Assembly (NCBI GenBank): GCA_019232645.1
Contig: JAFANO010000285.1
Coordinates: forward strand, 1 to 5,097
Source: Planctomycetaceae bacterium
Lineage (GTDB): Bacteria > Planctomycetota > Planctomycetia > Isosphaerales > Isosphaeraceae
Length of the DNA stretch: 5,097 nt
Direction of reading: 5' to 3'
The notes beneath the pieces are model-generated. The model ran no database searches and was not told the DNA's origin. It saw nothing but the letters and a program-made list of their open reading frames with translations. This document shows positions 4,808 through 5,097 of the stretch, piece by piece. A program made the position numbers and the translations under genes. Each line of letters begins with the position of its first letter. Within the stretch, counting starts at the first letter, position 1.

Positions 4808-5097
4808 CGCGACTCGAATTTGAAAGGTCGTCTTTCCCTGTTTTTTTTCGGGGTTTCCTCCCTGTTCCCGCCTCATCGGCGAGGGCGACCTCATGTCGAT
4901 GTGCACGGAGGAGGACTCTCTCCTCGATCACAATCGTTTCGCGGAAGAAAATTCGTAGGAGAATCGATTTTTCGGGGACGGCGAGTGGTCGACGCGACAT
5001 CGTCGGTCGCGAGCGGCGACGACCCTCCCGATCGATGGAGCGGGTTCTGGCATAATGGAGTTTATGTGAATTATTGTTTAGTATATGATCATTAATT

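Larger units (their letters stand above)
4576..5097. other. Long non-coding stretch at the right edge
   Basis: No gene is supported in these 522 bases. Frames on both strands (for example 4768-5055 plus and 4794-5000 minus) are Arg/Ser-rich, lack an SD and match nothing I know. Composition switches from AT-rich (4741-4800) to mixed and back to AT-rich in the last 50 bases, which include the palindrome ATGATCAT. The right end may be the control region of a gene beyond the window. Confidence 0.55.

Noticed and set aside
4794..5000. 68-codon minus-strand frame near the right edge
   Set aside because: No SD before its ATG, no known motif, and an overlapping open frame on the other strand is equally plausible.
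1..5097. CRISPR array, insertion sequence, tRNA or rRNA gene
   Set aside because: No regularly spaced repeats, transposase sequence, terminal inverted repeats with target duplication, or RNA-gene signatures were found by eye.

Overview
The window is GC-rich DNA with short, abrupt AT-rich gaps between genes. Gene content (DUF378 protein, FAS1 and manganese-catalase relics, CarH/LitR-like regulator, lysine/alanine-rich histone-like protein, class II-type photolyase start) fits a planctomycete, perhaps of the Isosphaeraceae. That placement is inferred from remembered protein similarity and was not searched.

Layout. Positions 1-1391, minus strand: a tight three-gene unit read right to left, SRPBCC-family protein, short-chain dehydrogenase/reductase (SDR), then the first 34 codons of a DNA photolyase that runs off the left edge. 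Both junctions are 4-base ATGA overlaps, each with its own Shine-Dalgarno (SD) sequence. Positions 1416-1634, minus: the N-terminus of a manganese catalase that has lost its ATG and a metal ligand and has no C-terminal part; it lies directly upstream of, and in frame with, the SRPBCC gene. Positions 1640-1873, minus: a DUF378 two-helix membrane protein. Positions 1983-2099, minus: the C-terminal end of a FAS1 (fasciclin) domain, a second relic. Positions 2132-2413, minus: a 93-residue membrane protein with a good SD and a plausible promoter. Positions 2673-3596, plus: a MerR-type regulator with a C-terminal B12-binding-like fold of the CarH/LitR class. Positions 3597-4134: a gap between convergent genes with several hairpins. 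Positions 4135-4575, minus: a histone H1-like tail joined to a winged-helix-like domain. Positions 4576-5097: a non-coding stretch with a strongly AT-rich inverted repeat.

How the parts may work together. CarH/LitR proteins are light-sensing repressors that in other bacteria control carotenoid and photolyase genes. Here such a protein lies 1.3 kb from an SRPBCC-SDR-photolyase unit, which suggests a light or UV response module. The regulator keeps the Wx9EH photoreceptor signature but has Tyr where the cobalt-ligating His normally sits, so its sensing mode is uncertain. The stretch from about 1400 to 2100 looks like an eroding stress-gene neighbourhood, with two relics around a living DUF378 gene.
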